Assembly: GCF_000255295.1 (NCBI RefSeq)
Contig: NC_017030.1
Coordinates: 1,240,001 to 1,304,000 of the forward strand
Length of the DNA stretch: 64,000 nt
Direction of reading: 5' to 3'
Source of the DNA: Corallococcus coralloides DSM 2259
GTDB taxonomy: Bacteria; Myxococcota; Myxococcia; Myxococcales; Myxococcaceae
Both the position numbers and the translations under genes were made by a program. Positions 39,051-47,942 of this stretch are shown here, one piece after another (positions within the stretch are counted from its first letter, which is position 1; each line of letters begins with the position of its first letter). The notes beneath the pieces are model-generated. The model was not told where the DNA came from. It made no database searches and saw only the letters and a program-made list of their open reading frames with translations.

Positions 39051-40220
39051 ATGCCGCTGTCTCCGTTCTCGCTCCTCATCGCGCTGGGTGCCGTGCTCGG
39101 GCACCTGTATCTGTTCCGGCGGCTCGTTTGGAACCTCACGTCCCGCCGTGGGCCCCGGATTGTCGCCGCGCTCGTGCTGGGCTTCATGACGCTGGTGCTG
39201 ATTGCGCGGCGGTATCTGCAGCGCACGCTTCCGGAGGCTCCTGGCGACGTCGTGGAGCTGGTGTCCTATTCGTGGATGGGTGTGGCGCTGTGCCTGGTGC
39301 TCGCGCTCGCGGGTGTCGACCTGGGACGCGCCGTGCTCGCCTTGGGACGCCGGCTTCGTCCTGCTCCTGCTGCTCCTGCCGTGGATGCCGACCGGCGGCG
39401 CTTCCTGTCTCAGGCGACCGCGGGTGGGGCGCTTGCTTTGGGTGGAGGTCTGGCGGGGTATGGGAGCTGGCGCGCGTTCACCGCTCCGGAGGTCACGGAG
39501 GTGGTGGTTCGCATTCCGAAGCTGCCCCGCTCACTGGACGGCTTCAGCATCGTGCAGCTCACCGACCTGCACGTGGGCCCCTTCATCCAGCGGCGCTTCA
39601 TGGACGAGCTCGTGCGGCGGGCCAATGCGCTCAAGCCGGACCTCGTCGCCATCACCGGTGACATGGTGGATGGCACCGTGCCCCGGCTGGGCGGCTTCGT
39701 CGCGGCGCTCGGCAACCTCCATGCCCGCTACGGGAGCTTCTTCGTCACCGGCAACCATGACTATTCGTCCGGCGCGGAGGACTGGGTGGCCCACCTGGGC
39801 TCGCTGGGCATTCCTTCGCTGCGCAACCGGCACGTGCGCATTGGCGACGCGGGCGGCACGTTCGACCTGGTGGGCGTGGATGACTGGCACGGCGGCCGGC
39901 GCCTGGGACAGAAGGGCTATGACCTGGACCTGGCGCTCGCGGGCCGCGACCCCGAGCGCGCCGCGGTGCTGCTCGCGCACCAGCCCGCCAACTTCAAGGT
40001 GGCCGCGGAGCGCGGTGTGGACCTTCAAATCTCTGGCCATACCCACGGCGGCCAGCTCTTCCCGATGACCGCGCTCATCGGGCTGAGCTGGGAGCACTCC
40101 GCCGGTCACTACCGGCACGGCGATTCACACATCTACGTCAGCCGGGGCTGCGGCTTCTGGGGCCCCCCCATGCGGCTGGGCAGCCCCCCGGAGCTGGTCA
40201 AGCTGGTGCTGACTTCGTGA
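39051..40220 (+). CDS. Membrane metallophosphoesterase
   Basis: A 389-residue calcineurin-like phosphoesterase with three N-terminal membrane helices (about 4-22, 36-54, 68-88). A fourth hydrophobic segment (about 122-142) follows, preceded by RRRFL at 115-119, which resembles a twin-arginine motif. The catalytic domain has TDLHVG, GDMVDG, GNHDY and GHTHGGQ. It resembles YaeI/YkuE phosphodiesterases that act on envelope lipids outside the cytoplasm. A GGGAGG ribosome site fits the ATG at 39051. Substrate is unknown. It overlaps the convergent hydrolase gene by 23 bases. Confidence 0.88.
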   Translation: MPLSPFSLLIALGAVLGHLYLFRRLVWNLTSRRGPRIVAALVLGFMTLVLIARRYLQRTLPEAPGDVVELVSYSWMGVALCLVLALAGVDLGRAVLALGRRLRPAPAAPAVDADRRRFLSQATAGGALALGGGLAGYGSWRAFTAPEVTEVVVRIPKLPRSLDGFSIVQLTDLHVGPFIQRRFMDELVRRANALKPDLVAITGDMVDGTVPRLGGFVAALGNLHARYGSFFVTGNHDYSSGAEDWVAHLGSLGIPSLRNRHVRIGDAGGTFDLVGVDDWHGGRRLGQKGYDLDLALAGRDPERAAVLLAHQPANFKVAAERGVDLQISGHTHGGQLFPMTALIGLSWEHSAGHYRHGDSHIYVSRGCGFWGPPMRLGSPPELVKLVLTS

Positions 40221-41316
40221 GGAACGCGTCCAGCGCGGCGTTCACCGCGTCCGGATGGTCCAGCTGGATCCAATGGCCGGCGCCCTCCACCACCTGGTGC
40301 GCCACGCCTTCCCCCAGCCGGTGGAGGCTGCGCGGCGTGTCGTTGTCCGGCGCGACGAGCGAGAACTTCGGCCCCGGGTAGCGTGCGAGCGCCGCCGTCA
40401 GGTCGAAGCGCAGGCTGGAGCGCTGCACGGCCGTCACGGCGGACAGCGGTGTGGCCTCCAGGTCCGCCAGCAGCCGCTCGCGCACGTCCGCGCGCGTCCC
40501 CGCCATCTGCGCCCAGTCCTGCCGCACCGCCTGCGCCACGTCCGGCGCATCCAATGAAGCGATGTACGCGGCCACCTGCTCCTCGGGGTACCCGCGCGAG
40601 TCCGTCATCGGATCCACCAGGAACAGGCCCGCCACCTGCCGCGGGTTCTCTCCCGCGTACGCCAGCGCCACGCCTCCGCTGATGCTGTGCCCCACCAGCA
40701 CGAAGCGGCGCAGCCCCAGCGCTCGCACGACCGCGGAGATGTCCCCGGCGAGCGACTCCAGCGTGTAGTCCTCTGGCTCCGGAACGGTGGAGCCTCCGTG
40801 GCCGCGCAGCTCCAGCGCGATGCCCCGGCGGCCCTGACGCGCCAGGTGCTCCAGCTGCGCCTGCCAGTGGGACGCGTTGCCCGCGAGCCCGTGCACGAAG
40901 ACGACGGGCAAGGCCTTCCCGTCACCGCCGGTGTCCACCAGCCGCAGGTCGCCCGCGGGCCCCGCCACCCGGAAGTCGTCGAAGCGGATCCGCTGGGGCT
41001 CGAAGGCCTGGCCGTCCGCGAAGGGGACCTCGTAGTGGGTGACGTGCAGGTCCCGGTCGATGAGGTAGCGGTCGTCCTCCGGGAAGAAGATGGCGCGCTC
41101 CGGCGTGTCCCCCGCGAAGCGCTTCACCGCGTCCATGGACTCCCAGAGGGTGACGAGGAGGAACTCCGCGCGGCCGTCCGCCACCTTGCGCAGGCAGTAC
41201 GCGGCCAGGTTGCCCGGCGTGCGCCGGTAGTGCGTGAGGCCCGTCTGGTGGAGATAGGCGAGGTAGGTGTCGGCGTCCTCCGCCTTCGTCACTCCGCGCC
41301 AGGTGCGTGCGAGCAT
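40198..41316 (-). CDS. Fusion of antibiotic-biosynthesis-monooxygenase-like domain and alpha/beta hydrolase
   Basis: A 372-residue two-domain protein. The first 100 residues resemble a dimeric ferredoxin-like ABM domain (TWRGVTKAEDADTYLAYL, FLLVTLWESMDAVKRFAG). From about 130 there is an alpha/beta hydrolase with PVVFVHGLAG, a nucleophile elbow GHSISGG and catalytic His (VEGAGHWIQLDHP). The ABM domain is normally a separate small protein, so the fusion suggests a cofactor-free oxidation coupled to hydrolysis, but this is inferred. The start at 41316, with GAGGAACC upstream, begins the ABM domain. Longer open sequence upstream shows no domain. Confidence 0.8.
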   Translation of the reverse strand: MLARTWRGVTKAEDADTYLAYLHQTGLTHYRRTPGNLAAYCLRKVADGRAEFLLVTLWESMDAVKRFAGDTPERAIFFPEDDRYLIDRDLHVTHYEVPFADGQAFEPQRIRFDDFRVAGPAGDLRLVDTGGDGKALPVVFVHGLAGNASHWQAQLEHLARQGRRGIALELRGHGGSTVPEPEDYTLESLAGDISAVVRALGLRRFVLVGHSISGGVALAYAGENPRQVAGLFLVDPMTDSRGYPEEQVAAYIASLDAPDVAQAVRQDWAQMAGTRADVRERLLADLEATPLSAVTAVQRSSLRFDLTAALARYPGPKFSLVAPDNDTPRSLHRLGEGVAHQVVEGAGHWIQLDHPDAVNAALDAFLTKSAPA

Positions 41317-41440
41317 TCCAGGTTCCTCGTGCCCCAAAAGGATGGAGCCGCGCATGTAGCGCGCCCGGTGGGAGGACGGCCACTGCTCGCTGGCCCGGGC
41401 GTGGGCGGATGACACTTGGGCCGCGGCACCCCGCCCCTGG

Positions 41441-41476
41441 AAACACGACGGCCCGCCCCGGAAGACGGAGCGGGCC
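41441..41476 (-). terminator. Terminator-like hairpin after the membrane protein gene
   Basis: On the minus strand, an 11-bp stem (one G:T pair) with a five-base loop lies at 41450-41476, about 40 bases after the stop at 41518, followed by a weak GTGTTT. Probably ends the membrane-protein transcript. Confidence 0.6.
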
Positions 41477-41517
41477 GGTGGTGGCTTCGTGCGTCGGCTC
41501 GACGCGGGCGGGCCGTG

Positions 41518-42408
41518 TCAGGCGGTGGGGATGACGACGCCCGGGCTCGACTGGCGCTGGGCCGACACGAGCGCCGAGCGCTGCAACCACCCGGCGAGCC
41601 CCAGCATCGCGAGCCCCGAGGTGCGCAGCGTGCGCAGCAGCTCCACCGCCTCCGTGGGACTGCCGGGCAACAGCGGCGCCAGCCACTCGCGCGCGTCGTA
41701 GAAGAGCCACACCGCGCCGGACATGCCCATGGTCCACCACACCCAGGCGAGCCGCCCACCGCGAAGCATGTACGCGACGCGGAGGATGGGCGCGACGAGC
41801 AGGATGGTCGTCATGTCCGCCAGCGTGGACGCCAGCGCGATGACCGCCGTGCACGTGGCCGCGAAGCCCTGGCCCAGGTTCCCCACCGCCGCGACGAGCG
41901 CCGGTCCACCCACCGCCAGCGCCGCCACCGCCGCCACCGCCCACAGGAGCGACGCGCGGGAGCTGGGCGGCGGCTGGAGACCGGACTGCTTGTAGGTGCG
42001 CGCCAGCAGCACCAGCGCGAAGGGGGTGCACACGTTCGCCAGCACCACCACGCCCATGCGCACGGGCAACAGCGGAGACTCGGTGAACGGCACGTCCGGC
42101 ACCGCGTGCATCCAGTAGCTGCGCAGGGCCGTGCTGATGAGCGACAGCACCGCGCCCGCCGTCAGCAGGCCCCACACGCGGCGCAGGTAGTCCCCCGCGC
42201 CGAAGGACAGCGCCGCCGCCGCCGTGCCCGCCACCGCGAGCAGGCCCACCGCCCAGCCCGCCACGTCACCCACCAGCGCCAGCCGGGGCGGGTCCTGGAA
42301 GGACGTGGCCACCGCGGCCAGGTGCACCAACTGGAGCACCGCGACGGCGCCCAGCCACGGCGCCATCCGCTTGAAGGCGCGGCCCGAGGAAGAACGGGGG
42401 GCGTTCAT
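41518..42408 (-). CDS. Polytopic membrane protein of unknown function
   Basis: A 296-residue protein with about seven or eight hydrophobic helices (near 17-35, 46-65, 75-95, 115-135, 155-175, 178-205, 215-240). It has few charged residues within them and no recognisable motif. It overlaps the upstream small gene by four bases and is therefore translationally coupled to it. A hairpin terminator follows it. I do not recognise a family. Both members of this pair look lineage-specific, so I assign no role. Confidence 0.7.
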   Translation of the reverse strand: MNAPRSSSGRAFKRMAPWLGAVAVLQLVHLAAVATSFQDPPRLALVGDVAGWAVGLLAVAGTAAAALSFGAGDYLRRVWGLLTAGAVLSLISTALRSYWMHAVPDVPFTESPLLPVRMGVVVLANVCTPFALVLLARTYKQSGLQPPPSSRASLLWAVAAVAALAVGGPALVAAVGNLGQGFAATCTAVIALASTLADMTTILLVAPILRVAYMLRGGRLAWVWWTMGMSGAVWLFYDAREWLAPLLPGSPTEAVELLRTLRTSGLAMLGLAGWLQRSALVSAQRQSSPGVVIPTA

Positions 42409-42677
42409 CGCAGCTTCTCCATGGCCTTCGAAAGCTCCGTGAGGGTGTTCGTCGTGCGCGCCGCGCCGATGAAGACGTTGAGCATGGGCTTGAGGCCCTC
42501 CAGCACCAGCGGCACGTCCTGCAGGCCTACCTGTTCCGGTGGACGCTTCAGGACCCGCAACGCGGCGGTGTGGATGGCCATCTTCGCGGTGAAGTCACCC
42601 AGGAGCGGCTCCAGGTGATGCATCAGCACGCCGTGCCAACCGGGCATGGTGGAAGGGGAGGACGGGGAAGTCTGCAC
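42405..42677 (-). CDS. Small protein of unknown function coupled to a membrane protein
   Basis: This 90-residue protein is mostly helical after residue 15 (HHLEPLLGDFTAKMAIHTAA). A GTG start at 42677 is chosen because GGAGG lies four bases upstream. Later in-frame ATGs lack such a site. A TACGCT hexamer lies further upstream. It overlaps the following membrane-protein gene by four bases. No family is recognised, and a regulatory or assembly partner for the membrane protein is possible. Confidence 0.6.
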   Translation of the reverse strand: MQTSPSSPSTMPGWHGVLMHHLEPLLGDFTAKMAIHTAALRVLKRPPEQVGLQDVPLVLEGLKPMLNVFIGAARTTNTLTELSKAMEKLR

Positions 42678-42809
42678 GTCACCTCCGCGGGGGGAAGACC
42701 CCCAGCGTAGGGACATTTCGAACCCGGTACGAGGGTCCGATTGCTCTCGAACCCGCAGAAAGTGCGCGGGTGGATCTGGATTCCCCGCGACCTCTGGAAA
42801 AAGGTGCGG

Positions 42810-43166
42810 CTACCGGCGGCGCGGCTTCTTCTCTTCGTCCTGCTTGGGGGCGGGACGGGGCTCATGCGGGCCCTTGAGGATGTCCTCGAAGCGGGACTGC
42901 TGCTTGCGGCGCTTGAAGAAGAGGGCGGTGCGGCCCAGGAGCTGCGCGAGCTCCGAGCCGGTGGCCTCGGCGATGCTGTCGGCGCCTTCGTGGCGGCCTT
43001 CCGGGCCTTCGTTGATCTTCACCTTGATGAGCTCGTGGTCGTTCAGCGCCTGCTCGACGGCGGCGATGACGCCCTCGGTGACGCCGGACGAGCCGACGAT
43101 GACCACCGGCTCCAGGTGGTGGCCGAGGGCCCGCAGGTGGCGGCGTTCTTTCCCGGTGAGGGGCAT
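42810..43166 (-). CDS. yhbY: YhbY/CRM-domain RNA-binding protein
   Basis: The 118-residue protein is the single-domain CRM fold. LTGKERRHLRALGHHLEPV starts the domain, VVIVGSSGVTEGVI follows, and the GxxG-like loop is present. The C-terminus is basic (RPAPKQDEEKKPRRR). Its relative in E. coli associates with pre-50S ribosomal subunits, and a ribosome-assembly role is likely. The domain is intact from its ATG. It lies downstream of the J-domain gene with 30 bases between, and co-transcription is plausible. Confidence 0.9.
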   Translation of the reverse strand: MPLTGKERRHLRALGHHLEPVVIVGSSGVTEGVIAAVEQALNDHELIKVKINEGPEGRHEGADSIAEATGSELAQLLGRTALFFKRRKQQSRFEDILKGPHEPRPAPKQDEEKKPRRR

Positions 43167-43196
43167 GGGGGGTGTCTCCTTGAAAAGGCGCGCACC

Positions 43197-45621
43197 CTAC
43201 TTCTTTTGCGACGCCATGCGGACCTCTCGCATCGCATCGATGTGGTCCGGTTGCAGCTCGACCGTCCGCTTGAAGTGCTTGAGGGCCCCGGTCGCGTCGC
43301 CGCACAGCTTGGCGATGACGCCCAGGAAGTAGTGGGCGGGGGCGCACCGCTCGTTGCGCTTGATGGCGCCCTGGATTTCGCGGAAGGCCTCCGGCTGGGC
43401 TGCCTTCTTGTCTGGAGAGGCGAGGAAGCGCGCGTAGCCCCGCCAGGCGTAGAACTCCGGCTCCTCGGCGTTGAGGGCGATGGCGTCGTTGAGCATCTTC
43501 ACGGCTTCCGGGTACTTGCGCGCCTTCACCAGGATGCAGGACTTCTGGAAGAGCTCCTCAGCCTGGAGGATGGACTGGACGTCCACGCCGTCTCCGCCGC
43601 CGCTCTTGAGCTCCTCGATGTAGGCCGCGCGGCTCTTGTCGTCGGAGAGGGCTCGGTAGGCGTCACCGATGTACGCGAACACCTCCGCCTTGAGCTTCTC
43701 CAGCTCCGGCGGGGCGCCCTGGGGCAGGGTGTCCGGGTGGTAGAGCTTGGCCAGGCGGAAGTAGGCGATCTTCACCGCGCTGCCTTCGGTCTGCTCGGTG
43801 AGGCCCAGCCGCTGGAAGTGGTTCTGGCCCTTCATGGTCGCGGCGAGCTGGCGCAGCGCGGGCAGTTCGTCCGAACCGGGGGCGGGACCCGAAGCGGCCG
43901 GAGCAGCGACGACGGGCGGAGCGGGCCGGGCGGCACCGGGACCCGCCACGGGGGCGGCACCGGCGGGAGCACCCGGGGGACGCGCACCCGGGCCCGCTGT
44001 GGGAGCGGCACCGGCGGGACGAGGCGCGCCGGGACCCGCCACGGGGGCGGCACCGGCGGGGCGTGGCACGGCACCTGGACCCACAACGGCCGCGGCACCC
44101 GCGACGGGCGCACCGGGTCTGGCTCCAGGGCCCGCGACGGGCGCACCCGGTGCGGCAGCCGCGACGGCACCGGACCCAGCGACTCCAGGGCCCGCAGCGG
44201 GCGCACCGGGTCTGGCTCCAGGGCCCGCGACAGGTGCGCCGGGTGCGGTACCCGGGCCGGTGGCTCCAGGCCCTACGGTGGGCACGGTGCCGGACGGACG
44301 GGTCGGGTTTCCCGGGCCCGCCGTGGGGCCGGAGGCCGGAGGCGGTGGCGCTGCCTGCGTGCGCGAGGCCGCCGCGAAGGAGACGCCGTTCAGCTCCTTC
44401 AACAGGAACGCCACGCGCAGCAGGTGCTCCGCGTCCTGCGGCACGTCCTGGAGCAGCTGCCCCAGCGAGCGCACCCCGTCGATGAAGGAGAGCGCCCGGA
44501 CCTCGTGCGGCGTCAGGCGCAGCTCGCTGGAGGCCACCCGGCCCCCGGACTTCATGATGGGCATGGGCAGCACGATGGCCAGCCGCCGCTTGAGGTCCGC
44601 CGTCGGCATGCGCCGCACCTGGTCGCTGAGCAGCGCCCAGCGGTTGCCCAGCGGCATCGCCTTCTGCGCGGGCAGGTCCCGCGCCTCGAAGGTGAACGTC
44701 CCGGACTCCGCCCGCAGCGCCTTGCCCAGGATGCCCAGCGCCCGCTGCGACAGCTGCGCGAACGCCGTCGCCGGCTGGAGCAGCCCCAGCCCGAACAGCG
44801 CCGCGAGCAGGTCGCCTCCGAAGCGCTCCCTGGAACCCTCCGCCTGCTGGAGCTGCTCCGCCGTCAGGAGCCGCGCGCCCATCAGCGACACCCCCAGCGC
44901 GTCCTCCGCGTGCGACGAGTCCACGTACTCCGGACTGCCCTTGCGGAAGTGGACCGACAGGGTCCGGTCCGAAAGCCCCAGCGTCAGCAGGCCCGTCTGC
45001 TCGCCCGCGGCGATGCGCCCATACAGCTGTATGGGCGAGCACTGCTGGAGCTGCCCCTGCGGCGGCACCGTGTTGGTCCCATCATCCGCTGGAGCCTGCG
45101 GTGCCTGCGGTGCCGCCGCGGCCGGAGCCGCTCCCGCCGGACGGGCCGCCGCGACCGGAGGACCCGGAGGCCGCGCGGCCGCGACAGGACGTCCCGCCGC
45201 GTCGACGGGCGCACGCACCGCTCCAGGCCCGGGCCGTATCGCGCCGGGGCCCGCCATGGGCATGGCGCCAGGACCCGCGGCGGGGGCCGCTCCAGGGCCT
45301 GCCAGGGCCTGCCATGGGCACGGCGGCCGGACCCGCGACGGGCGCGGCGGCGGGGCCGGGCGGCGGCGGAACGATGGCGGCGGGCGTGGATTGCAGCAGC
45401 GACGCGGGCGCGCCGTCCCCCCACAGCTCACGAGGGAACGCGTCCCGCACCTCCGGGAAGCGCCACGGGAAGGCGAACTGCAGGCCATCGCTGGAGACCT
45501 GGAGCTTGCCCTGGATGGAGCCGCTGTCGATGAGCAGCTCGATGGTCGCGCCCGTCAGGGGGCCCCAGGTGGTGCCCCGATCGTTGCGCACCCAGTACTG
45601 CCGGACCTCGCCCTCCGCCAT
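43197..45621 (-). pseudogene. GYF-like/J-domain/TPR protein with a frameshift
   Basis: Two overlapping frames together make one large protein. The N-terminal frame (from ATG 45621) holds a GYF_2-like domain ([18 protein letters not shown]). It runs into a Pro/Ala/Gly-rich repeat region where the frame changes at a 10-bp tandem duplication (45292-45311). The second frame continues the same repeat ([15 protein letters not shown]). It then gives a DUF4388-like region ([20 protein letters not shown]) and a second repeat region. A J domain ([13 protein letters not shown]) and TPR-like tail follow. Removing one duplicate copy restores a single ~800-residue frame. It may be a true mutation, a phase-variable gene or an assembly artefact. 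The C-terminal part could start elsewhere. Confidence 0.78.
45292..45311. repeat. 10-bp tandem duplication that shifts the reading frame
   Basis: The 10-bp unit CCAGGGCCTG occurs twice, side by side, inside the Pro/Ala/Gly-repeat part of the J-domain gene. Ten is not a multiple of three, so one copy too many puts the two halves of the gene in different frames. Confidence 0.85.
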
Positions 45622-45663
45622 GTGCCGTCCTGCTCCCACTCCCTCGACCACCGGGAAGATGGA

Positions 45664-45692
45664 ATTTTATCGCCGCCCGTGCCCGCGTCCAA
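45664..45692 (-). promoter_or_regulatory. Vegetative sigma-70-type promoter of the J-domain gene
   Basis: On the minus strand TTGGAC and TAAAAT are separated by exactly 17 bases, the clearest -35/-10 pair found in this window. The start codon of the J-domain gene follows about 42 bases after the -10. Confidence 0.7.
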
Positions 45693-45727
45693 GCAGACGA
45701 CCTCATCCAGGCGGCCGGGCGGGCGTT

Positions 45728-46549
45728 TCAGGGCGTGGCGCCCTCGATCGCCGCCAGCCCCACGCTGGCCAGACACGCCGCGTCCGCCTGCTGCTCGGCG
45801 GGCGGGTCGAAGCAGTACACCTCGCTGTCGAAGACCTTGCAGATGCCCGCCGGGGTCCCCGCGCACGCCACCTTGCCGTACGCCGTGGTGCAGTTGTAGC
45901 CGCACACCGGGCCCGTCTCGCTCAGCTTGCACTGGGGCGCCGGCAGGCCCTTGCCCCACGCGCAGACCGCCGCGGGCGACGGGTCGAAGCAGGTGATGTG
46001 GCCGTTCTGCGCCTTGCACACGCCCAGGGGCGTCTTCGCGCAGCGCACCCCTTCGGAGGCGTTCACGCAGTTGAAGCCGCACGCCATCTGCAAGCCGTTG
46101 CTGACGCACTGCGCACGCGGCACCTGCCGGCCGAACACCGCGAACACCGCGGCGGGCGGGTCGAAGCACGTCACGTTGCCGCTCTGGCTGCGGCACACGC
46201 CCGCGGGCGTCTTCGCGCACTGCACCTTGCCGAAGTCCGTGACGCACCCGTACCCGCAGCCCACCACCCCGTCGATGGTCTTGCACTCCGAGTCCGGCAG
46301 CCCAGCGCCGTACGCCTTCACCACGTAGGCCGGCGGGTCGAAACAGGTGGCCTGTCCGTCGATGACGGTACATTTGCCCTGGAGCGTCTGGGCGCACCGC
46401 ACGCGCTGTCCATCCGACTTGCACGCGTAGCCACAGCTCACGTGCCCGTCGATGGAGCGGCACGTGGCGGTGGTCGCGTCAGGCTGCGAGGGCGGAGCGG
46501 CGAGCGTCAGCGCCAGCACGGTCATCAGGGTCGCGAGCATGGACCCCAT
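45728..46549 (-). CDS. Secreted protein with four six-Cys repeats
   Basis: A 273-residue protein with a signal peptide (about 1-18) and four tandem repeats of about 58 residues. In each, cysteines follow C-x8-C-x3-C-x8-C-x7-C-x8-C and the last is followed by FDP. The spacing is identical in all four, and 24 of the cysteines are in this pattern, so three disulfides per repeat are likely. The repeats include CGYGC and CAKTPAGVC-type segments. No known domain is recognised. The ATG at 46549 or 46540 is the start. It is divergent from the TSUP gene, and its target or ligand is unknown. Confidence 0.78.
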   Translation of the reverse strand: MGSMLATLMTVLALTLAAPPSQPDATTATCRSIDGHVSCGYACKSDGQRVRCAQTLQGKCTVIDGQATCFDPPAYVVKAYGAGLPDSECKTIDGVVGCGYGCVTDFGKVQCAKTPAGVCRSQSGNVTCFDPPAAVFAVFGRQVPRAQCVSNGLQMACGFNCVNASEGVRCAKTPLGVCKAQNGHITCFDPSPAAVCAWGKGLPAPQCKLSETGPVCGYNCTTAYGKVACAGTPAGICKVFDSEVYCFDPPAEQQADAACLASVGLAAIEGATP

Positions 46550-46602
46550 TGACCCCCAAGCTTCGACCCCGCGCAAGTAAGGGTGATAAGCGGGGCGCCA
46601 TC

Positions 46603-47388
46603 GTGGACCTGGACGTCAGCGCAGTGAAGCTGGGGCTGTTGTGTGTCGCCGCGTTGAGCGCGGGCTTCGTGGACGCCATCGCGGGGGGCGGCGGGCTCAT
46701 CACCCTGCCGGCGCTGCTGACGGCGGGCCTGCCGGCGCACGTGGCGCTGGGCACCAACAAGGGCCAGTCCGTGTTCGGCTCGGGCGCGGCGCTGGTGCGC
46801 TTCGCGCGTGCGGGGCTGGTGGACTGGAAGCTGGCCAAGGTGGCGTTCCCCTTTGGCCTGATGGGCGCGTTCGCCGGCGCGGCGCTGGTGCTGCTGCTCA
46901 AGCCGGAGGTGCTCAAGCCGCTGGTGCTGGTGCTGCTCATCGCGGTGGCGGTGTTCCTCGCCTTCCGCCGCACGCCGCCGAAGCGTGACAGCGAGGAGCC
47001 CTCGCCCAAGCCGCGCGCGCAGGCCATCGGCGCGCTCATCGCGCTCGTCATCGGCACCTATGACGGCTTCTTCGGTCCGGGCACGGGCACCTTCCTCATC
47101 GTGGCGTTCTCGTCGCTCTTGGGGCACGGCCTGGCGCGCGCGTCCGCGGACGCGAAGGTGGTGAACTTCGCCTCCAACCTGGCGTCGGTGACGCTCTTCA
47201 CGCTCCGGGGCGTGGTGCTGTGGAAGGTGGCGCTGCCCATGGCCGCCGCGCAGTTCACCGGCGCGTGGCTGGGTGCGCACGTGGCGGTGAAGGGCGGCGA
47301 CAAGGTGGTGCGCGTCGTGGTGCTCTGCGTGGTGGCCGCGCTGGTGCTGAAGCTGGGGCACGACGTGTGGCAGGGCTGGGCGGCCTGA
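46603..47388 (+). CDS. TSUP-family permease (TauE/SafE type)
   Basis: A 261-residue membrane protein with about eight helices in two homologous halves. Its hallmark loops are GFVDAIAGGGGLITLPALL in the first half and GTYDGFFGPGTGTFL in the second. TSUP proteins export or import sulfite, sulfoacetate and related anions. Which is not evident here. The GTG at 46603 is used as start since MDLDVSAVKLGLL fits the first helix, although an ATG at 46549 is also in frame. Confidence 0.88.
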   Translation: MDLDVSAVKLGLLCVAALSAGFVDAIAGGGGLITLPALLTAGLPAHVALGTNKGQSVFGSGAALVRFARAGLVDWKLAKVAFPFGLMGAFAGAALVLLLKPEVLKPLVLVLLIAVAVFLAFRRTPPKRDSEEPSPKPRAQAIGALIALVIGTYDGFFGPGTGTFLIVAFSSLLGHGLARASADAKVVNFASNLASVTLFTLRGVVLWKVALPMAAAQFTGAWLGAHVAVKGGDKVVRVVVLCVVAALVLKLGHDVWQGWAA

Positions 47389-47410
47389 AAAGGCGCGCTC
47401 CAGCCCGACT

Positions 47411-47935
47411 TCAGCCGATGTGCACGAGCAGGCACAGGCCGCGCTTCGCCACGGCGGCGGTGAACTTCTGGAGCTCCACGAAGTAGGAGAGCAGCTCCTC
47501 CAGCGGATCCACGTCCTCCTCCAGCTCCTCCTCCTCGTCCCAGGTGCCGGGGTAGATGTCCTCGGCCTGGAGCTTCGCGGGGTCGAAGCGCTTGCGCAGG
47601 TCCTCCACGGAGATCTTCTTCAGCGCCTCCGCCAGCGCCTTCACGGAAGGAGCGTCGAACACGCGCGCGGTGCCTTCATCCGACGGGATGTCGCCCACGT
47701 CCTCGCCGCCGCGCACGAGGAAGTCCAGGGGCGGCGTGCCCTCCCAGGCCGTGCCGGTGAGCAGGTACTGGAGGCCGTGCCACGCCTCGCCGATGTCCAG
47801 CTCCAGGAACGATGCGCCCTTCGCGTCGCCGAAGTCCTCCTCGTCCTCCAGGAAGGGCTCCAGCGCTTCGGGCGTCTTGTGCAGGGCCTGGCGCTGCGAC
47901 TCGGTGGTGCTGCGCAGCGTGCAGAGCATCTCCAT
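47411..47935 (-). CDS. DUF1877 family protein (YfbM-like)
   Basis: The 174-residue protein resembles YfbM/DUF1877 in its WHGLQYLLTGTAWEG segment and in the later KKISVEDLRKRFDP and DEEEELEEDVDPLEELLSYF regions. It is acidic, with no membrane helix or signal, and is likely cytoplasmic. Members have no known function. It lies just downstream of the biotin carrier gene (7 bases) on the same strand and may be the last gene of the carboxylase transcript. Nothing suggests an enzymatic role. Confidence 0.8.
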   Translation of the reverse strand: MEMLCTLRSTTESQRQALHKTPEALEPFLEDEEDFGDAKGASFLELDIGEAWHGLQYLLTGTAWEGTPPLDFLVRGGEDVGDIPSDEGTARVFDAPSVKALAEALKKISVEDLRKRFDPAKLQAEDIYPGTWDEEEELEEDVDPLEELLSYFVELQKFTAAVAKRGLCLLVHIG

Positions 47936-47942
47936 GGGGCGG

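Noticed and set aside
41449-41517. A small gene between the hydrolase fusion and the membrane protein.
   Set aside because: The stretch holds only a terminator hairpin, with no start codon plus ribosome site.
42741-45533. Long frame opposite the J-domain gene, rich in Arg, Gly and Thr.
   Set aside because: It mirrors the Pro/Ala/Gly-repeat DNA on the other strand and has no coherent domain.
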